Positions 27,382-36,819 of a DNA stretch of 64,000 nucleotides are shown here, in pieces. Both the position numbers and the translations under genes were made by a program. Source of the stretch: Mycobacterium sp. 1274761.0 (GTDB lineage: Bacteria > Actinomycetota > Actinomycetes > Mycobacteriales > Mycobacteriaceae); NCBI RefSeq assembly GCF_001668615.1, contig NZ_LZMC01000073.1, positions 1-64,000 on the forward strand. The letters run 5' to 3'. The notes beneath the pieces are model-generated. The model saw only the letters and a program-made list of their open reading frames with translations. It ran no database searches and had not been told where the DNA came from. The stretch's first letter is position 1. Each line of letters starts with the position of its first letter.

Positions 27382-28635
27382 ATGACAGGGTTAGCCACGG
27401 GGAATGGTTTCCCCAATGTCGTCGTCACCGGCATGGCCATGACGACTGCCCTGGCTACCGATGCGAACAGCACGTGGCAGAAACTGCTCGACGGGCACAG
27501 CGGCATCCGCACGCTCGAGGATCCGTTCGTCGAGGAGTACGACCTCCCGGTTCGCATCGGCGGTCACCTTCTCGAGACCTTCGAGGATGAGCTGACGCGG
27601 GTCGAGCTGCGTCGGTTGTCGTATCTGCAGCGGATGTCGACGGTGTTGAGCCGGCGGGTCTGGAAGGACGCCGGCGAGCCCGAAGTCGATCCGAAGCGGT
27701 TGATGGTGTCCATCGGTACTGGAATGGGCTCCAGCGAGGAACTGCTCTTTGCCTACGACGGCATGCGGCAAAAGGGTCTGCGGGCCGTCTCCCCCCTCGC
27801 CGTTCAGATGTACATGCCGAACGCGGCTGCGGCCGCAGTCGGTTTGGAGCGCAAGGCCAGGGCCGGAGTCATCACTCCTGTCTCGGCTTGCGCCTCCGGC
27901 TCCGAGGGCATCGCGCACGCGTGGCGCAACATCGTGCTAGGCGAAGCCGACATGGCGATCTGCGGCGGCGTCGAGACGAAGATCGAGGCGGTGCCGATCG
28001 CCGGCTTCGCGCAGATGCGAATCGTGTTGTCCACCACCAACGATGACCCCGCCGGTGCGTGCCGTCCGTTCGACAAGGACCGCAACGGGTTCGTGTTCGG
28101 CGAAGCCGGCGCGCTGATGGTCATCGAGACCGAGGAGCACGCCAAGGCGCGCGGTGCCACCATCTACGGGCGGATCATGGGCGCCAGCATCACCTCGGAC
28201 GGCTACCACATCGTGGCGCCGGATCCGAATGGCGAGCAGGCCGGTCACGCGATGACACGCGCGATTCAACTCGCGGGTCTCAAACCCACTGATATCGACC
28301 ATGTCAACGCGCATGCCACCGGCACCAGCGTCGGCGACGTGGCCGAGGGGCAGGCGATCAACAATGCGATGGGCGGACACAAGCCCGCGGTGTACGCGCC
28401 GAAATCCGCGCTCGGCCACTCGGTGGGCGCGGTGGGGGCCGTCGAATCGATCCTGACCGTCTTGGCACTCAAGAACGGTGTCATCCCGCCGACGCTCAAC
28501 CTGAAAAACCAGGATCCGGAGATCGACCTCGACGTCGTCGCCGGCTCACCGCGACCCGGCAACTACAACTACGCGATCAACAACTCGTTCGGATTCGGTG
28601 GGCACAACGTGGCGCTCACCTTCGGGAAGTACTGA
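27382..28635 (+). CDS. kasB: Beta-ketoacyl-ACP synthase KasB
   Basis: A 417-residue paralogue of KasA with the same triad ([32 protein letters not shown]). In mycobacteria KasB lengthens meromycolates to full size and is not essential in culture. The ATG at 27382 is chosen; an in-frame GTG at 27352, two bases after the kasA stop, would add 10 residues. M. tuberculosis KasB has an even longer N-terminus, so the start is uncertain. Neither start has a strong ribosome-binding site. Confidence 0.95.
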   Translation: MTGLATGNGFPNVVVTGMAMTTALATDANSTWQKLLDGHSGIRTLEDPFVEEYDLPVRIGGHLLETFEDELTRVELRRLSYLQRMSTVLSRRVWKDAGEPEVDPKRLMVSIGTGMGSSEELLFAYDGMRQKGLRAVSPLAVQMYMPNAAAAAVGLERKARAGVITPVSACASGSEGIAHAWRNIVLGEADMAICGGVETKIEAVPIAGFAQMRIVLSTTNDDPAGACRPFDKDRNGFVFGEAGALMVIETEEHAKARGATIYGRIMGASITSDGYHIVAPDPNGEQAGHAMTRAIQLAGLKPTDIDHVNAHATGTSVGDVAEGQAINNAMGGHKPAVYAPKSALGHSVGAVGAVESILTVLALKNGVIPPTLNLKNQDPEIDLDVVAGSPRPGNYNYAINNSFGFGGHNVALTFGKY

Positions 28636-28668
28636 AGCCCCGATAATCCGGCCCGACAGGAGGTTTCG

Positions 28669-30093
28669 ATGACGATCACGGTCCCCGAGGCAGTCGGCGA
28701 ATCGACCGACCCCCGCGATCCGCTTCTGCGCCTGAAGAACTTCTTCGACGACGACTCCACATTGGAGTTCCTCCACGAGCGTGACCGCTCGGGTGTGCTC
28801 GCCGCCGCAGGAACGGTCAACGGCGTGCGGACCATCGCGTTCTGCACCGACGGGACCGTGATGGGTGGGGCGATGGGCGTGGAAGGCTGCGCCCACATCG
28901 TCACCGCTTACGACACCGCCATCGAGGAGCAGAGCCCGATCGTCGGCATCTGGCACTCCGGTGGCGCCCGCCTCGCCGAGGGCGTACGGGCGCTGCACGC
29001 CGTCGGTTTGGTGTTCGAGGCGATGATCCGGGCGTCGGGCTACATCCCGCAGATCTCCGTCGTCGTCGGATTCGCCGCGGGCGGCGCCGCTTACGGCCCC
29101 GCGCTGACCGACGTCATCGTGATGGCGCCGGACAGCAGGGTTTTCGTCACCGGACCTGACATCGTGCGCAGTGTCACCGGCGAAGACGTCGACATGGCGT
29201 CGCTCGGCGGTCCCGACACCCACCACAAGAAGTCCGGCGTGTGCCACATCGTCGCCGATGACGAGCTCGACGCCTACGCGCGTGGCCGTCGGCTGGTCGG
29301 ATTGTTCTGCCAGCAGGGCCATTTCGACCGCAGCAAGGCCGAGGCCGGTGACACCGACCTGCACGCGTTGCTTCCCGAGTCGGCGCGCCGCGCCTACGAC
29401 GTGCACCCGCTCGTCGAAGCGCTGCTGGATGCCGACGCGCCGTTCGAAGAATTCCAGGCCAAGTGGGCGCCGTCGATGGTGATCGGCCTTGGTCGGCTGG
29501 CCGGGCGCACCGTCGGTGTGCTGGCCAACAATCCCCTCCGGCTGGGCGGCTGCCTGAATTCCGAAAGCGCCGAGAAGGCAGCGCGTTTCGTGCGCCTGTG
29601 CGACGCGTTCGGTATTCCGCTCGTGGTCGTTGTCGACGTGCCCGGCTATCTGCCCGGTGTCGACCAGGAGTGGGGCGGCGTCGTGCGGCGCGGCGCAAAG
29701 CTGTTACACGCGTTCGGTGAGGCCACGGTTCCCCGCGTGACGCTGGTGACCCGCAAGATCTACGGCGGCGCTTACATCGCGATGAACTCGCGTTCGCTCA
29801 ACGCCACCAAGGTGTTTGCGTGGCCGGACGCTGAGGTCGCCGTCATGGGCGCGAAGGCCGCCGTCGGTATTCTGCACCGCAAGAAGCTGGCCGCCGCATC
29901 CGACGACGAGCGGGAGGCGCTGCATGAGGAACTCGCCGCCGAGCACGAGCGTATTGCTGGCGGCGTCGATTCCGCCATCGAAATCGGCGTGGTGGACGAG
30001 AAGATCGACCCGGCCCACACCCGCAGCAAGCTGACTCAGGCCCTGGCCGAGGCGCCCGCACGCCGCGGACGTCACAAGAACATTCCACTGTAG
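28669..30093 (+). CDS. accD6: Acyl-CoA carboxylase carboxyltransferase beta subunit AccD6
   Basis: A 474-residue biotin-dependent carboxyltransferase: N-terminal crotonase-like lobe (GIWHSGGARLAEGV, VVVGFAAGGAAYGPALTD) and C-terminal lobe (VVDVPGYLPGVDQEWGGV, TRKIYGGAYIAMNSRSL) with the two oxyanion holes. AccD6 pairs with an AccA alpha subunit to make malonyl-CoA for FAS-I and FAS-II. ATG at 28669 follows ACAGGAGG. Last gene of the FAS-II operon (Rv2247 orthologue). Confidence 0.96.
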   Translation: MTITVPEAVGESTDPRDPLLRLKNFFDDDSTLEFLHERDRSGVLAAAGTVNGVRTIAFCTDGTVMGGAMGVEGCAHIVTAYDTAIEEQSPIVGIWHSGGARLAEGVRALHAVGLVFEAMIRASGYIPQISVVVGFAAGGAAYGPALTDVIVMAPDSRVFVTGPDIVRSVTGEDVDMASLGGPDTHHKKSGVCHIVADDELDAYARGRRLVGLFCQQGHFDRSKAEAGDTDLHALLPESARRAYDVHPLVEALLDADAPFEEFQAKWAPSMVIGLGRLAGRTVGVLANNPLRLGGCLNSESAEKAARFVRLCDAFGIPLVVVVDVPGYLPGVDQEWGGVVRRGAKLLHAFGEATVPRVTLVTRKIYGGAYIAMNSRSLNATKVFAWPDAEVAVMGAKAAVGILHRKKLAAASDDEREALHEELAAEHERIAGGVDSAIEIGVVDEKIDPAHTRSKLTQALAEAPARRGRHKNIPL

Positions 30094-30197
30094 GTTTAAT
30101 CAAGAACGACCGCGGTGAATCCTCGCTTCCGTAATGTGGTTAGCGGCCCATCCCGTCGGGGGACAACCTGGGCCCCGCAACGGAGTGAGGAGCACAC

Positions 30198-30581
30198 ATG
30201 TTTGGCATCACTATTCGCCGTGGAGTCGCAGGGGTTGTCGCCGCCGCAGCGTTCACCGGACTTGCCGGCGCCATCGCAGTGCCGACGGCATCGGCCGACG
30301 CTGACTGTACGGTGTCCGGGCTGAGCAACGCCATCGGCGAGGTCGGGTCACAGACCGGCGCCTGGTTCGCGAACCATCCGGCCGCAAACAAGGCCGTCAC
30401 CGACGCCGGCAATCAGGGCGGAGGGGCCGAGGCTGCCATCCGCAACTACTTCGTCGCTCATCCCAGCGAGTGGGCCGAATTGCAGCGCATCGCTTCCCCG
30501 CTGCGCAACCTGCGTCAGCAGTGCGGATCGAACGTAGCGCCCGCTGACATCGCGCGGCTCTACGACGCGATGGCCTCATAG
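30198..30581 (+). CDS. Hemophore-like exported protein
   Basis: A 127-residue secreted protein. A signal peptide of about 34 residues (VAGVVAAAAFTGLAGAIAVP, cleavage near ASA-DA) is followed by a short all-alpha domain with two Cys (DCTVSGLSN and RQQCGSN) likely joined by a disulfide. The pattern resembles the mycobacterial haemophore/heme-binding family of Rv0203 type. A role in haem capture is inferred from the family only. ATG at 30198 follows GGAGTGAGGAG. It stands alone between accD6 and the convergent glpD1. Confidence 0.75.
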   Translation: MFGITIRRGVAGVVAAAAFTGLAGAIAVPTASADADCTVSGLSNAIGEVGSQTGAWFANHPAANKAVTDAGNQGGGAEAAIRNYFVAHPSEWAELQRIASPLRNLRQQCGSNVAPADIARLYDAMAS

Positions 30582-30620
30582 CCGGGCCGAGGCGATCGGC
30601 GACGCCGAATTGATGTAGGG

Positions 30621-32168
30621 CTAAGTAGATCCCGTACCGACTCCGAGCATCTCCTCTGCGACAGTCAACACGGCGGCCCTGTCGGCGTCGACCAGCCCGA
30701 TGCGCGTGCGGCGGTCGACGATGTCGTCGACCGCCAGCGCACCCTCGTGCGTCACGGCGTATTCGAATTCGGCGCGGATCACGTCGATGCCATCGGCCAC
30801 CGGATCGGTGGGCCGCTCACAGGTGGCCGTGGCGATGACGTTCGAGGCCTCGGCGCCGAACCGCGCCACCAGTGATGGCGGCAGGTCGGTGGGAACGGGC
30901 TGTCCCGTAACGGGATTCGACGGAGCGCCGACGAGCGGAAGGTTTCGGGTTCGGCAACCGCGCCCATCCAGTCTCCGCAGCGCGACGGCCTTGTCGAGGA
31001 CGTCTTCGGCCATGAAGCGATACTCGGTCAGCTTGCCGCCGATCACGCTGATTACGCCGGACGCCGATTCGACGACGGCGTGCTCCCGCGACACGTCGGC
31101 AGTCCTGCCGGCACCGGTGTCGATCAACGGGCGCAGGCCGGCGTAGGCGCCGATGACGTCGTCACGGCCGAGGGTGGTTTCCAGTGCGGTGTTGACGGTG
31201 TCGAGGAGGAAAGCGATCTCGTCCGAGGTCGGCTCGGGGACATCGGGAATTGCGCCAGGGGCGTCCTCGTCGGTCAGACCGAGGTACACCCGGCCCAACT
31301 GCTCGGGCATCGCGAACACGAAGCGGTTGAGTTCGCCGGGAATCGGGATGGTCAGCGCCGCGGTCGGATTGCCGAATGCGTTGGCGTCGAACACGAGATG
31401 GGTGCCGCGGCTGGGCCGCAGGCGGATCGAGGTGTCGACCTCGCCGGCCCACACCCCGCTGGCGTTGATGACCGCCCGCGCGCGGACGTCGAAGGACTCA
31501 CCGGTCAATTGATCGTTAAGGCACACCGACGTGCCGGTGGCATGTGAAGCGGCGACACGGGTGAGGATGAACGCGCCGTGCTGGGCCGCGGTTCTCGCGA
31601 CGGCCGCGACCAGGCGGGCGTCGTCGATCAACTGCCCGTCGTAGGCGAGGAATCCGCCCAACAGGCCGTCGCGTCTGACCGCGGGCGCCATGTCGACCGC
31701 TCGGCTCGCGGAGATCCGTCGTGATCGCGGCAGCGTTTCCGATCGGGTGCCCGCCAGGCGGCGCAGCGCGTCACCGGCGAGGAACCCGGCTCGCACCAGC
31801 GCTCGCTCTGCGCCGCCCATCGCGGGCAGCAGCGGCACGAGTTGCGGCATCGCGCTGACGAGGTGAGGAGCGTTGCGCGCCATCAGGATTCCGCGTTCGA
31901 CCGCGCTGCGCCGCGCGATACCGACGTTTCCGGTGGCCAGGTACCGCAGCCCGCCGTGGACGAGCTTGGAAGACCAGCGGCTGGTGCCGAACGCGAGGTC
32001 GTGCTTCTCCACCAGGGCTACGCTCAAGCCGCGTGACGCCGCGTCCAGCGCGATCCCAGTGCCGGTGATCCCGCCGCCGATGACGACGATGTCGAGCGGT
32101 CCCCCGTCGGCCAGGATCGCGAGCTCGCGCGACCGGCGGGCTGCGTTGAGTGCGGCCGGGTTCGTCAC
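30621..32168 (-). CDS. glpD1: Glycerol-3-phosphate dehydrogenase, FAD-dependent
   Basis: A 515-residue flavoenzyme with the FAD-binding IVVIGGGITGTGIALDAASRG, then LVEKHDLAFGTSRWSSKLVHGGLRY, a central substrate-binding region and the C-terminal GlpA/D domain. It oxidises glycerol 3-phosphate to dihydroxyacetone phosphate at the membrane. The GTG at 32168 overlaps the TGA of the upstream TetR gene (GTGA), so they are co-transcribed and probably co-regulated. It corresponds to Rv2249c. Confidence 0.94.
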   Translation of the reverse strand: MTNPAALNAARRSRELAILADGGPLDIVVIGGGITGTGIALDAASRGLSVALVEKHDLAFGTSRWSSKLVHGGLRYLATGNVGIARRSAVERGILMARNAPHLVSAMPQLVPLLPAMGGAERALVRAGFLAGDALRRLAGTRSETLPRSRRISASRAVDMAPAVRRDGLLGGFLAYDGQLIDDARLVAAVARTAAQHGAFILTRVAASHATGTSVCLNDQLTGESFDVRARAVINASGVWAGEVDTSIRLRPSRGTHLVFDANAFGNPTAALTIPIPGELNRFVFAMPEQLGRVYLGLTDEDAPGAIPDVPEPTSDEIAFLLDTVNTALETTLGRDDVIGAYAGLRPLIDTGAGRTADVSREHAVVESASGVISVIGGKLTEYRFMAEDVLDKAVALRRLDGRGCRTRNLPLVGAPSNPVTGQPVPTDLPPSLVARFGAEASNVIATATCERPTDPVADGIDVIRAEFEYAVTHEGALAVDDIVDRRTRIGLVDADRAAVLTVAEEMLGVGTGST

Positions 32169-32746
32169 GGCTTGAGGTATCCGTCCAGGCAATGGGCGAG
32201 TTCCACGGCGAGCGCATCGGCGTCGAGGATCGGAACGACGATCTGGGCGGACTGGATCGTCGACTGGGTGATGAGCAGACACATCGCGGCCAGCTGCCGC
32301 GGATCGCCCGGCCGCACACTGCCGTCCCGCTGCGCCTCAACCAACTCGCGCGCGACCGCATCGATGAGGATCTGCTGGCTGGTGCCCAGCCGTTCGGCGA
32401 TGTACACCATCGCCAGGTCGGGCGCGGTATGGAACACCGCCATCACAACGTCGTCCTGCCGCAGCCGCTCGGCGACGCCGACGATCCGCTCGACGATCGC
32501 TTGCCGGCCCCAACCGCGCGACGGGACTTTGTTCAGCGCACCGACGATTCGGGCCGTCAGCAGCGCGGCCAGCAGGGCGCGGGTGTCGGGCCAGCGGCGG
32601 TAGATGGTCGGCCTGCTCACGCCCGCGCGGCGGGCGATCTCGGCGAGCGTTACCCGGTCCACGCCGTAGGCGAGCACGCAGCTGGCGGCCGCGTTGAGAA
32701 TTCGGTCGCCGACATCCGGCGCCGTATCGTTACTGATTGACAGCAT
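32165..32746 (-). CDS. TetR-family transcriptional regulator
   Basis: A 193-residue TetR protein with the N-terminal helix-turn-helix VTLAEIARRAGVSRPTIYRRWPD at about residues 30-52 and an all-helical ligand domain. It corresponds to Rv2250c. The ATG at 32746 is chosen; a start 39 codons upstream would overlap the divergent gene. It is the first gene of the glpD1 operon, and only 17 bp separate it from the FAD oxidase start. It most likely represses both directions from an operator in that gap. Confidence 0.92.
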   Translation of the reverse strand: MLSISNDTAPDVGDRILNAAASCVLAYGVDRVTLAEIARRAGVSRPTIYRRWPDTRALLAALLTARIVGALNKVPSRGWGRQAIVERIVGVAERLRQDDVVMAVFHTAPDLAMVYIAERLGTSQQILIDAVARELVEAQRDGSVRPGDPRQLAAMCLLITQSTIQSAQIVVPILDADALAVELAHCLDGYLKP

Positions 32747-32763
32747 CTGTAATACTGTAACGC
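32747..32763. promoter_or_regulatory. Shared divergent control region with CTGTAA direct repeat
   Basis: The 17-bp gap between the TetR gene and the FAD oxidase gene is CTGTAATACTGTAACGC, with CTGTAA twice, 8 bp apart. Such a short gap forces the promoters into the coding starts (probably leaderless). It is the natural place for a TetR operator; the assignment is inference. Confidence 0.45.
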
Positions 32764-34347
32764 ATGATGAAGTGGGACGCATGGGGTGACCCGGCGAAGG
32801 CCAAACCGCTCTCCGACGGGATTCGCAGCCTGCTGTCGCAGGCGCTGGGCATTGACACCTCACCGCTTCCGCAGCTGGAGCCCGATGTGGTGCGGCTGCG
32901 ACCCTCGGCCCTGTCGCAGGCCGACCGCGACGCGTTCGCCGGCGTAGTCGGCGCCGACCATTGCGGTGTCGACGATCAGGCCAGGCTGTTGCGCGCGGGC
33001 GGCAAATCCACGCTCGACCTGCTGCGCCGGCGCGACACCGGAGTCCAGGACGCCCCCGACGCCGTGCTGCTGCCCCGTGACGAGGACGAGATCGCGGCGA
33101 TCCTTCGGGTGTGCGAGGAGCGCGGCATCGCCGTCGTCCCCTTCGGCGGCGGCACCAGCGTCGTCGGCGGCCTCGACCCGCTGCGTGGAGAGTTCGCAGC
33201 GGTCATCTCGCTGGATCTGCGCAGGCTCAACCGACTGCACTCGCTGGACGAGGTCTCCGGAGAAGCCGTCCTCGGTGCGGGTCTGAAGGGGCCGGAGGCC
33301 GAACGCTTGCTCGGGGAGCGCGGGTTCTCCCTGGGGCACTTCCCGCAGAGCTACCAGTTCGCGACGATCGGCGGGTTCGCCGCGACCCGGTCCTCCGGGC
33401 AGGATTCGGCGGGCTACGGGCGATTCAACGACATGGTCCGCGGCCTGCGCGCCGTCACCCCCGCTGGTGTGCTCGACCTCGGTCGTGCCCCGGAGTCCGC
33501 CGCGGGCCCCGACCTTCGTCAACTGCTGATCGGCTCCGAGGGCGTGTTCGGCGTCATCACCCGCGTGCGCGTGCGTGTGCACCCGGTCCCGGCGACCACC
33601 CGGTATGAGGCATGGTCGTTTCCTGACTTCGCCACTGGCGCCGACGCGCTGCGCGCCGTCGCCCAGACCGGCACCGGCCCGACCGTGCTGCGGCTGTCCG
33701 ACGAGGCGGAAACCGGCGTAAACCTGGCGACCACCGAGAGCATCGGCGAGGACAGCATCACCGGCGGCTGCCTCGCGATCACGGTGTTCGAAGGGTCGCA
33801 GGAACATGTCGCAAGCAGACATGCCGAGACCCGGGCACTGCTGCAGGCCATGGGCGGCACGTCGCTGGGCGAGGCGCCTGCGCACGCATGGGAGCACGGC
33901 CGCTTCGATGCGCCGTACCTCCGTGACTCGCTGTTGTCGGCAGGCGCACTGTGCGAAACGCTGGAGACGGCCACCAGCTGGTCCAGCATTCCCGCGGTGA
34001 AATTCGCGGTGACTGAGGCGCTGACGGCCGCGCTGGCCGAAAGCGGCACGGCAGCGCTTGTGCTGTGCCACATTTCGCATGTGTATCCCACCGGCGCATC
34101 GCTGTACTTCACGGTGGTCGCCGCGCAACGGGGAAACCCGATCGAGCAGTGGCGCAGCGCCAAAGCCGCCGCGTCAGACGCCATGATGCGCACCGGCGCG
34201 ACCATCACCCATCACCATGCCGTGGGTGCCGATCACCGGCCGTGGATGCGCGAGGAGGTCGGCGAGCTCGGCGTTAGAGTGCTGGCTGCTGTCAAGGCGA
34301 CGCTGGATCCGGCGGGAATCCTCAACCCGGGCAAGCTGATTCCATGA
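32764..34347 (+). CDS. FAD-binding oxidase, alkyl-DHAP synthase-like
   Basis: A 527-residue FAD-linked oxidase (VAO/PCMH fold): FAD-binding segments VVPFGGGTSVVGGLDP and GLKGPEAERLLGERGFSLGHFPQSYQFATIGGFAATRSSGQDSAGYGR are read in sequence (two adjoining motifs), with a C-terminal FAD-oxidase domain ending ATLDPAGILNPGKLIP. It resembles alkyldihydroxyacetonephosphate synthase (ether lipid synthesis) and matches Rv2251. With glpD1 opposite and a lipid kinase downstream, a role in glycerol-derived lipids is plausible. The ATG at 32764 is followed by another at 32767. Its TGA overlaps the first ATG of the 26-bp repeat array. Confidence 0.9.
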   Translation: MMKWDAWGDPAKAKPLSDGIRSLLSQALGIDTSPLPQLEPDVVRLRPSALSQADRDAFAGVVGADHCGVDDQARLLRAGGKSTLDLLRRRDTGVQDAPDAVLLPRDEDEIAAILRVCEERGIAVVPFGGGTSVVGGLDPLRGEFAAVISLDLRRLNRLHSLDEVSGEAVLGAGLKGPEAERLLGERGFSLGHFPQSYQFATIGGFAATRSSGQDSAGYGRFNDMVRGLRAVTPAGVLDLGRAPESAAGPDLRQLLIGSEGVFGVITRVRVRVHPVPATTRYEAWSFPDFATGADALRAVAQTGTGPTVLRLSDEAETGVNLATTESIGEDSITGGCLAITVFEGSQEHVASRHAETRALLQAMGGTSLGEAPAHAWEHGRFDAPYLRDSLLSAGALCETLETATSWSSIPAVKFAVTEALTAALAESGTAALVLCHISHVYPTGASLYFTVVAAQRGNPIEQWRSAKAAASDAMMRTGATITHHHAVGADHRPWMREEVGELGVRVLAAVKATLDPAGILNPGKLIP

Positions 34348-34449
34348 CAGCGCGCACGCGAGGAGCATGATGACAGCGCGCACGCGAGGAGCATGATGAC
34401 ACCGCGCACGCGAGGAGCATGATGACAGCGCGCACGCGAGGAGCATGAT
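34344..34449 (+). repeat. Four 26-bp tandem repeats forming chained mini-frames
   Basis: The unit gacagcgcgcacgcgaggag-catgat occurs four times head to tail (34346-34371, -34397, -34423, -34449), with one mismatch in the third. Because 26 is not a multiple of three, each unit is a separate mini reading frame: ATG (or ATGATG), ACAGCGCGC..., GCATGA, giving 8-9 codons (MTARTRGA type) ending in a TGA that overlaps the next ATG. The first ATG overlaps the FAD oxidase stop and the last mini-frame ends at 34448, inside the lipid kinase start. Every unit carries CGAGGAG at ideal distance from the next ATG. Confidence 0.9.
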
Positions 34450-35368
34450 GATATCCGGTCGAATTACGATGCTGACCAATCCCGCATCGGGGCACGGCAG
34501 CGCGCCGCATGCGGCCGAACGTGCGGTCGGCCAATTGCATCGGCGGGGCGTCGACGTCGTGGCCATTGCGGGCACCGATGCCGACCATGCGCGACGGCTC
34601 GTCGAGGGCGCCCTCGAACGCGGGATGGATGCCCTGGTCGTGGTCGGCGGTGACGGCATCGTCTCCCTGGCGCTGCAGGTGCTCGCGCAGACCGACATCC
34701 CGCTCGGCATCATCCCGTCGGGCACCGGCAATGACCATGCCCGCGAATTCGGTATTCCCGCAAAGGATCCCGAGGCGGCCGCCGACGTCATCGTCGACGG
34801 CGTCGCCCAGACAGTGGACCTCGGCCGCATCACGGGAGCTGACGGCACCGAGAGATGGTTCGGCACCGTGATGGCCGCGGGCTTCGATTCCCTGGTCACC
34901 GATCGCACCAACCGCATGCGGTGGCCGCACGGCCGGATGCGCTACAACCTCGCGATGCTCGCCGAGCTATCGCAGTTGCGGCTATTGCCGTTCCGCCTGA
35001 CGTTTGACGGCGAGGAGATCGAAACACGGCTCACCCTCGCCGCATTCGGCAACACCAAGAGCTACGGCGGCGGCATGCTGATCTGCCCCACCGCCGATCC
35101 CACCGACGGTCTGCTCGACGCGACGATGGTGGCGTCGGAGTCGCGCACGAGACTGATTCGGTTGTTTCCGACCGTGTTCAAGGGCACGCACGTCAACCTC
35201 GACGAGGTCCGCACGGCGCGGGCCACCACGATCAGGGTGGAGTGCCGGGCTTCGACCGAAATTACGGCGTACGCCGACGGCGAGTACGTCTGCCCGCTGC
35301 CGGTGGAGGTGTCGGCGGTACCGGCGGCGCTGAAAATACTGCGGCCGGCTACCCCACGCCGCGGTTGA
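34445..35368 (+). CDS. Diacylglycerol/lipid kinase
   Basis: A 307-residue DAGK catalytic-domain protein: nucleotide-binding VVVGGDGIVSLALQV and IIPSGTGNDHAREFG, then LTLAAFGNTKSYGGGMLICPTADPTDGLLD. The M. tuberculosis orthologue Rv2252 phosphorylates diacylglycerol and influences phosphatidylinositol mannoside synthesis. The ATG at 34445 (with another at 34448) uses the CGAGGAG of the last 26-bp repeat. The last 20 bp overlap the convergent DUF3145 gene. Confidence 0.92.
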   Translation: MMISGRITMLTNPASGHGSAPHAAERAVGQLHRRGVDVVAIAGTDADHARRLVEGALERGMDALVVVGGDGIVSLALQVLAQTDIPLGIIPSGTGNDHAREFGIPAKDPEAAADVIVDGVAQTVDLGRITGADGTERWFGTVMAAGFDSLVTDRTNRMRWPHGRMRYNLAMLAELSQLRLLPFRLTFDGEEIETRLTLAAFGNTKSYGGGMLICPTADPTDGLLDATMVASESRTRLIRLFPTVFKGTHVNLDEVRTARATTIRVECRASTEITAYADGEYVCPLPVEVSAVPAALKILRPATPRRG

Positions 35369-35861
35369 GCCAGCTCACCTCGCCGGTGTCGCCGCCGCTG
35401 CGGTAGGGCTCGAGCGCTTCGTCCCAGGCGGTGCCCAGCACCGAGTCGAGTTCGGCGGCGAGCATGTCCGCACCGGCCGACATCAGCGACCGCAGCCGCA
35501 TCTCGCCGACCATGGTGTCGCCGTTGGCGCTCATGGAGCCGCTCCACAAACCGAGCTGGGGCGTGTGGCAGAAACGCTGGCCGTCCACGCCGGGGCTGGG
35601 ATCCTCGGTCACCTCGAAGCGCAACACTGACCACGACCGGAGCGCGTTGGCGAGTTGTGCCCCTGCGCCGACGGGGCCGACCCAGTTGGTGACCGCGCGC
35701 AGCTGGCCAGGCATGGCCGGCTGTGGGGTCCAGGTGAGGTTCGCCCGTGACTTCAGGGTCGATGACAACGCCCACTCGACGTGCGGGCACACGGCCGCTG
35801 GTGAGGCGTGGATGTAAACCACGCCCGTCGTCGAGTCGGCGAACTGGTTCGACGCACGCAT
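35349..35861 (-). CDS. DUF3145 family protein
   Basis: A 170-residue protein of the actinobacterial DUF3145 family (MRASNQFADSTTGVVYIHAS, VEWALSSTLKSRANLTWTPQ, ending DTGEVSWLNRGVG), matching Rv2256c. No catalytic or binding motif is evident; function unknown. ATG at 35861 follows GAAGGAG. It overlaps the end of the lipid kinase gene by 20 bp. Confidence 0.92.
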   Translation of the reverse strand: MRASNQFADSTTGVVYIHASPAAVCPHVEWALSSTLKSRANLTWTPQPAMPGQLRAVTNWVGPVGAGAQLANALRSWSVLRFEVTEDPSPGVDGQRFCHTPQLGLWSGSMSANGDTMVGEMRLRSLMSAGADMLAAELDSVLGTAWDEALEPYRSGGDTGEVSWLNRGVG

Positions 35862-35994
35862 CTGCTGCTCCTTCGGCTCCACGAGGGACGTCTTCCCCAA
35901 CGACCTGGCGGAACGAAATGAGCCGCATTCGGATGCGGTTGTGTCGTACGTGCCTATTGTGCCTTGTGAGGCCCCTGTTGCGCTAGCCCCCGGG

Positions 35995-36819
35995 CTATTT
36001 GCTGTCGAATTCAGCGATCACGGCGTCGGAAAGGGCCGGCCAGGGCTGGTAGGCCCAGTCGCCGAATTCGCGGTCGGTCAGCACGACGAGCGCCAGCTCG
36101 CGGCGCGGATCGACCCAGAGAAACGTCCCTGACTGGCCAAAATGGCCGTAGGTGTCGCCGCTGTTGGCTGACCCCGTCCAGTGCGGCGACTTGCCGTCAC
36201 GGATCTCGAAGCCAAGGCCCCAGTCGTTGGGCCGCTGGACGCCGAAGCCGGGCAGCACGCCGTCGAGCCCGGGGAACTGCACGCTGGTGGCCTCGCTGTG
36301 CATGTCACCCGACACCAGCTCGGGCCGCAGCAGGTCGGCGGCGAAGGTCGCGAGGTCGGCGACCGAGGAGGTCGCGCCGTAGCCCGCGGCCTCGGCGCCA
36401 CCGTCGAGCTCGCTGGACGTCATGCCCAGCGGTTCGAAGACCGCCTCCGCCAGGTAGCAGCCGAACTCGATGTCGGCTTCCGCGGCGATCGTCTGCGCGA
36501 GCACCCCGAAGCCGTAGTTCGAGTAGATGCGGCGCTTTCCCGGCTCCGACATCACCTTGTCGGTGTGCATCGAATATCCGGAGGTGTGGGCCAGCAGATG
36601 CCGCACCGTCGACTCCGGCGGGCCCGCGGGGGTGTCCAGTTCGAGGACGCCCTCTTCGATCGCGATCTGCGCCGCACGCGCGACCAACGACTTGGTCACC
36701 GACGCCAGCTGGAACCGATGAGCGGTGTCGCCGTGCTCGACCAGGATGCCCGACGGCCCGATGACCGCGGCAGCGGCGGTCGGCACCGGCCAATCGGCGA
36801 CCACATCGAGTGCAGACAT
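35995..36819 (-). CDS. Serine hydrolase of the beta-lactamase/DD-peptidase fold
   Basis: A 274-residue class C-type serine hydrolase: SxxK as SVTK in LASVTKSLVARA (about residue 40), YxN as YSNYGFG, and the third motif region HFGQSGTFLWVD. There is no signal peptide, so it is probably cytosolic, like the related mycobacterial esterases; corresponds to Rv2257c. The substrate is unknown. It starts directly after the stop of the TPR-like gene, so the two form an operon. Confidence 0.88.
   Translation of the reverse strand: MSALDVVADWPVPTAAAAVIGPSGILVEHGDTAHRFQLASVTKSLVARAAQIAIEEGVLELDTPAGPPESTVRHLLAHTSGYSMHTDKVMSEPGKRRIYSNYGFGVLAQTIAAEADIEFGCYLAEAVFEPLGMTSSELDGGAEAAGYGATSSVADLATFAADLLRPELVSGDMHSEATSVQFPGLDGVLPGFGVQRPNDWGLGFEIRDGKSPHWTGSANSGDTYGHFGQSGTFLWVDPRRELALVVLTDREFGDWAYQPWPALSDAVIAEFDSK

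Noticed and set aside
34346..34449. CRISPR-like array
   Set aside because: Units are contiguous with no spacers and no cas genes are nearby.
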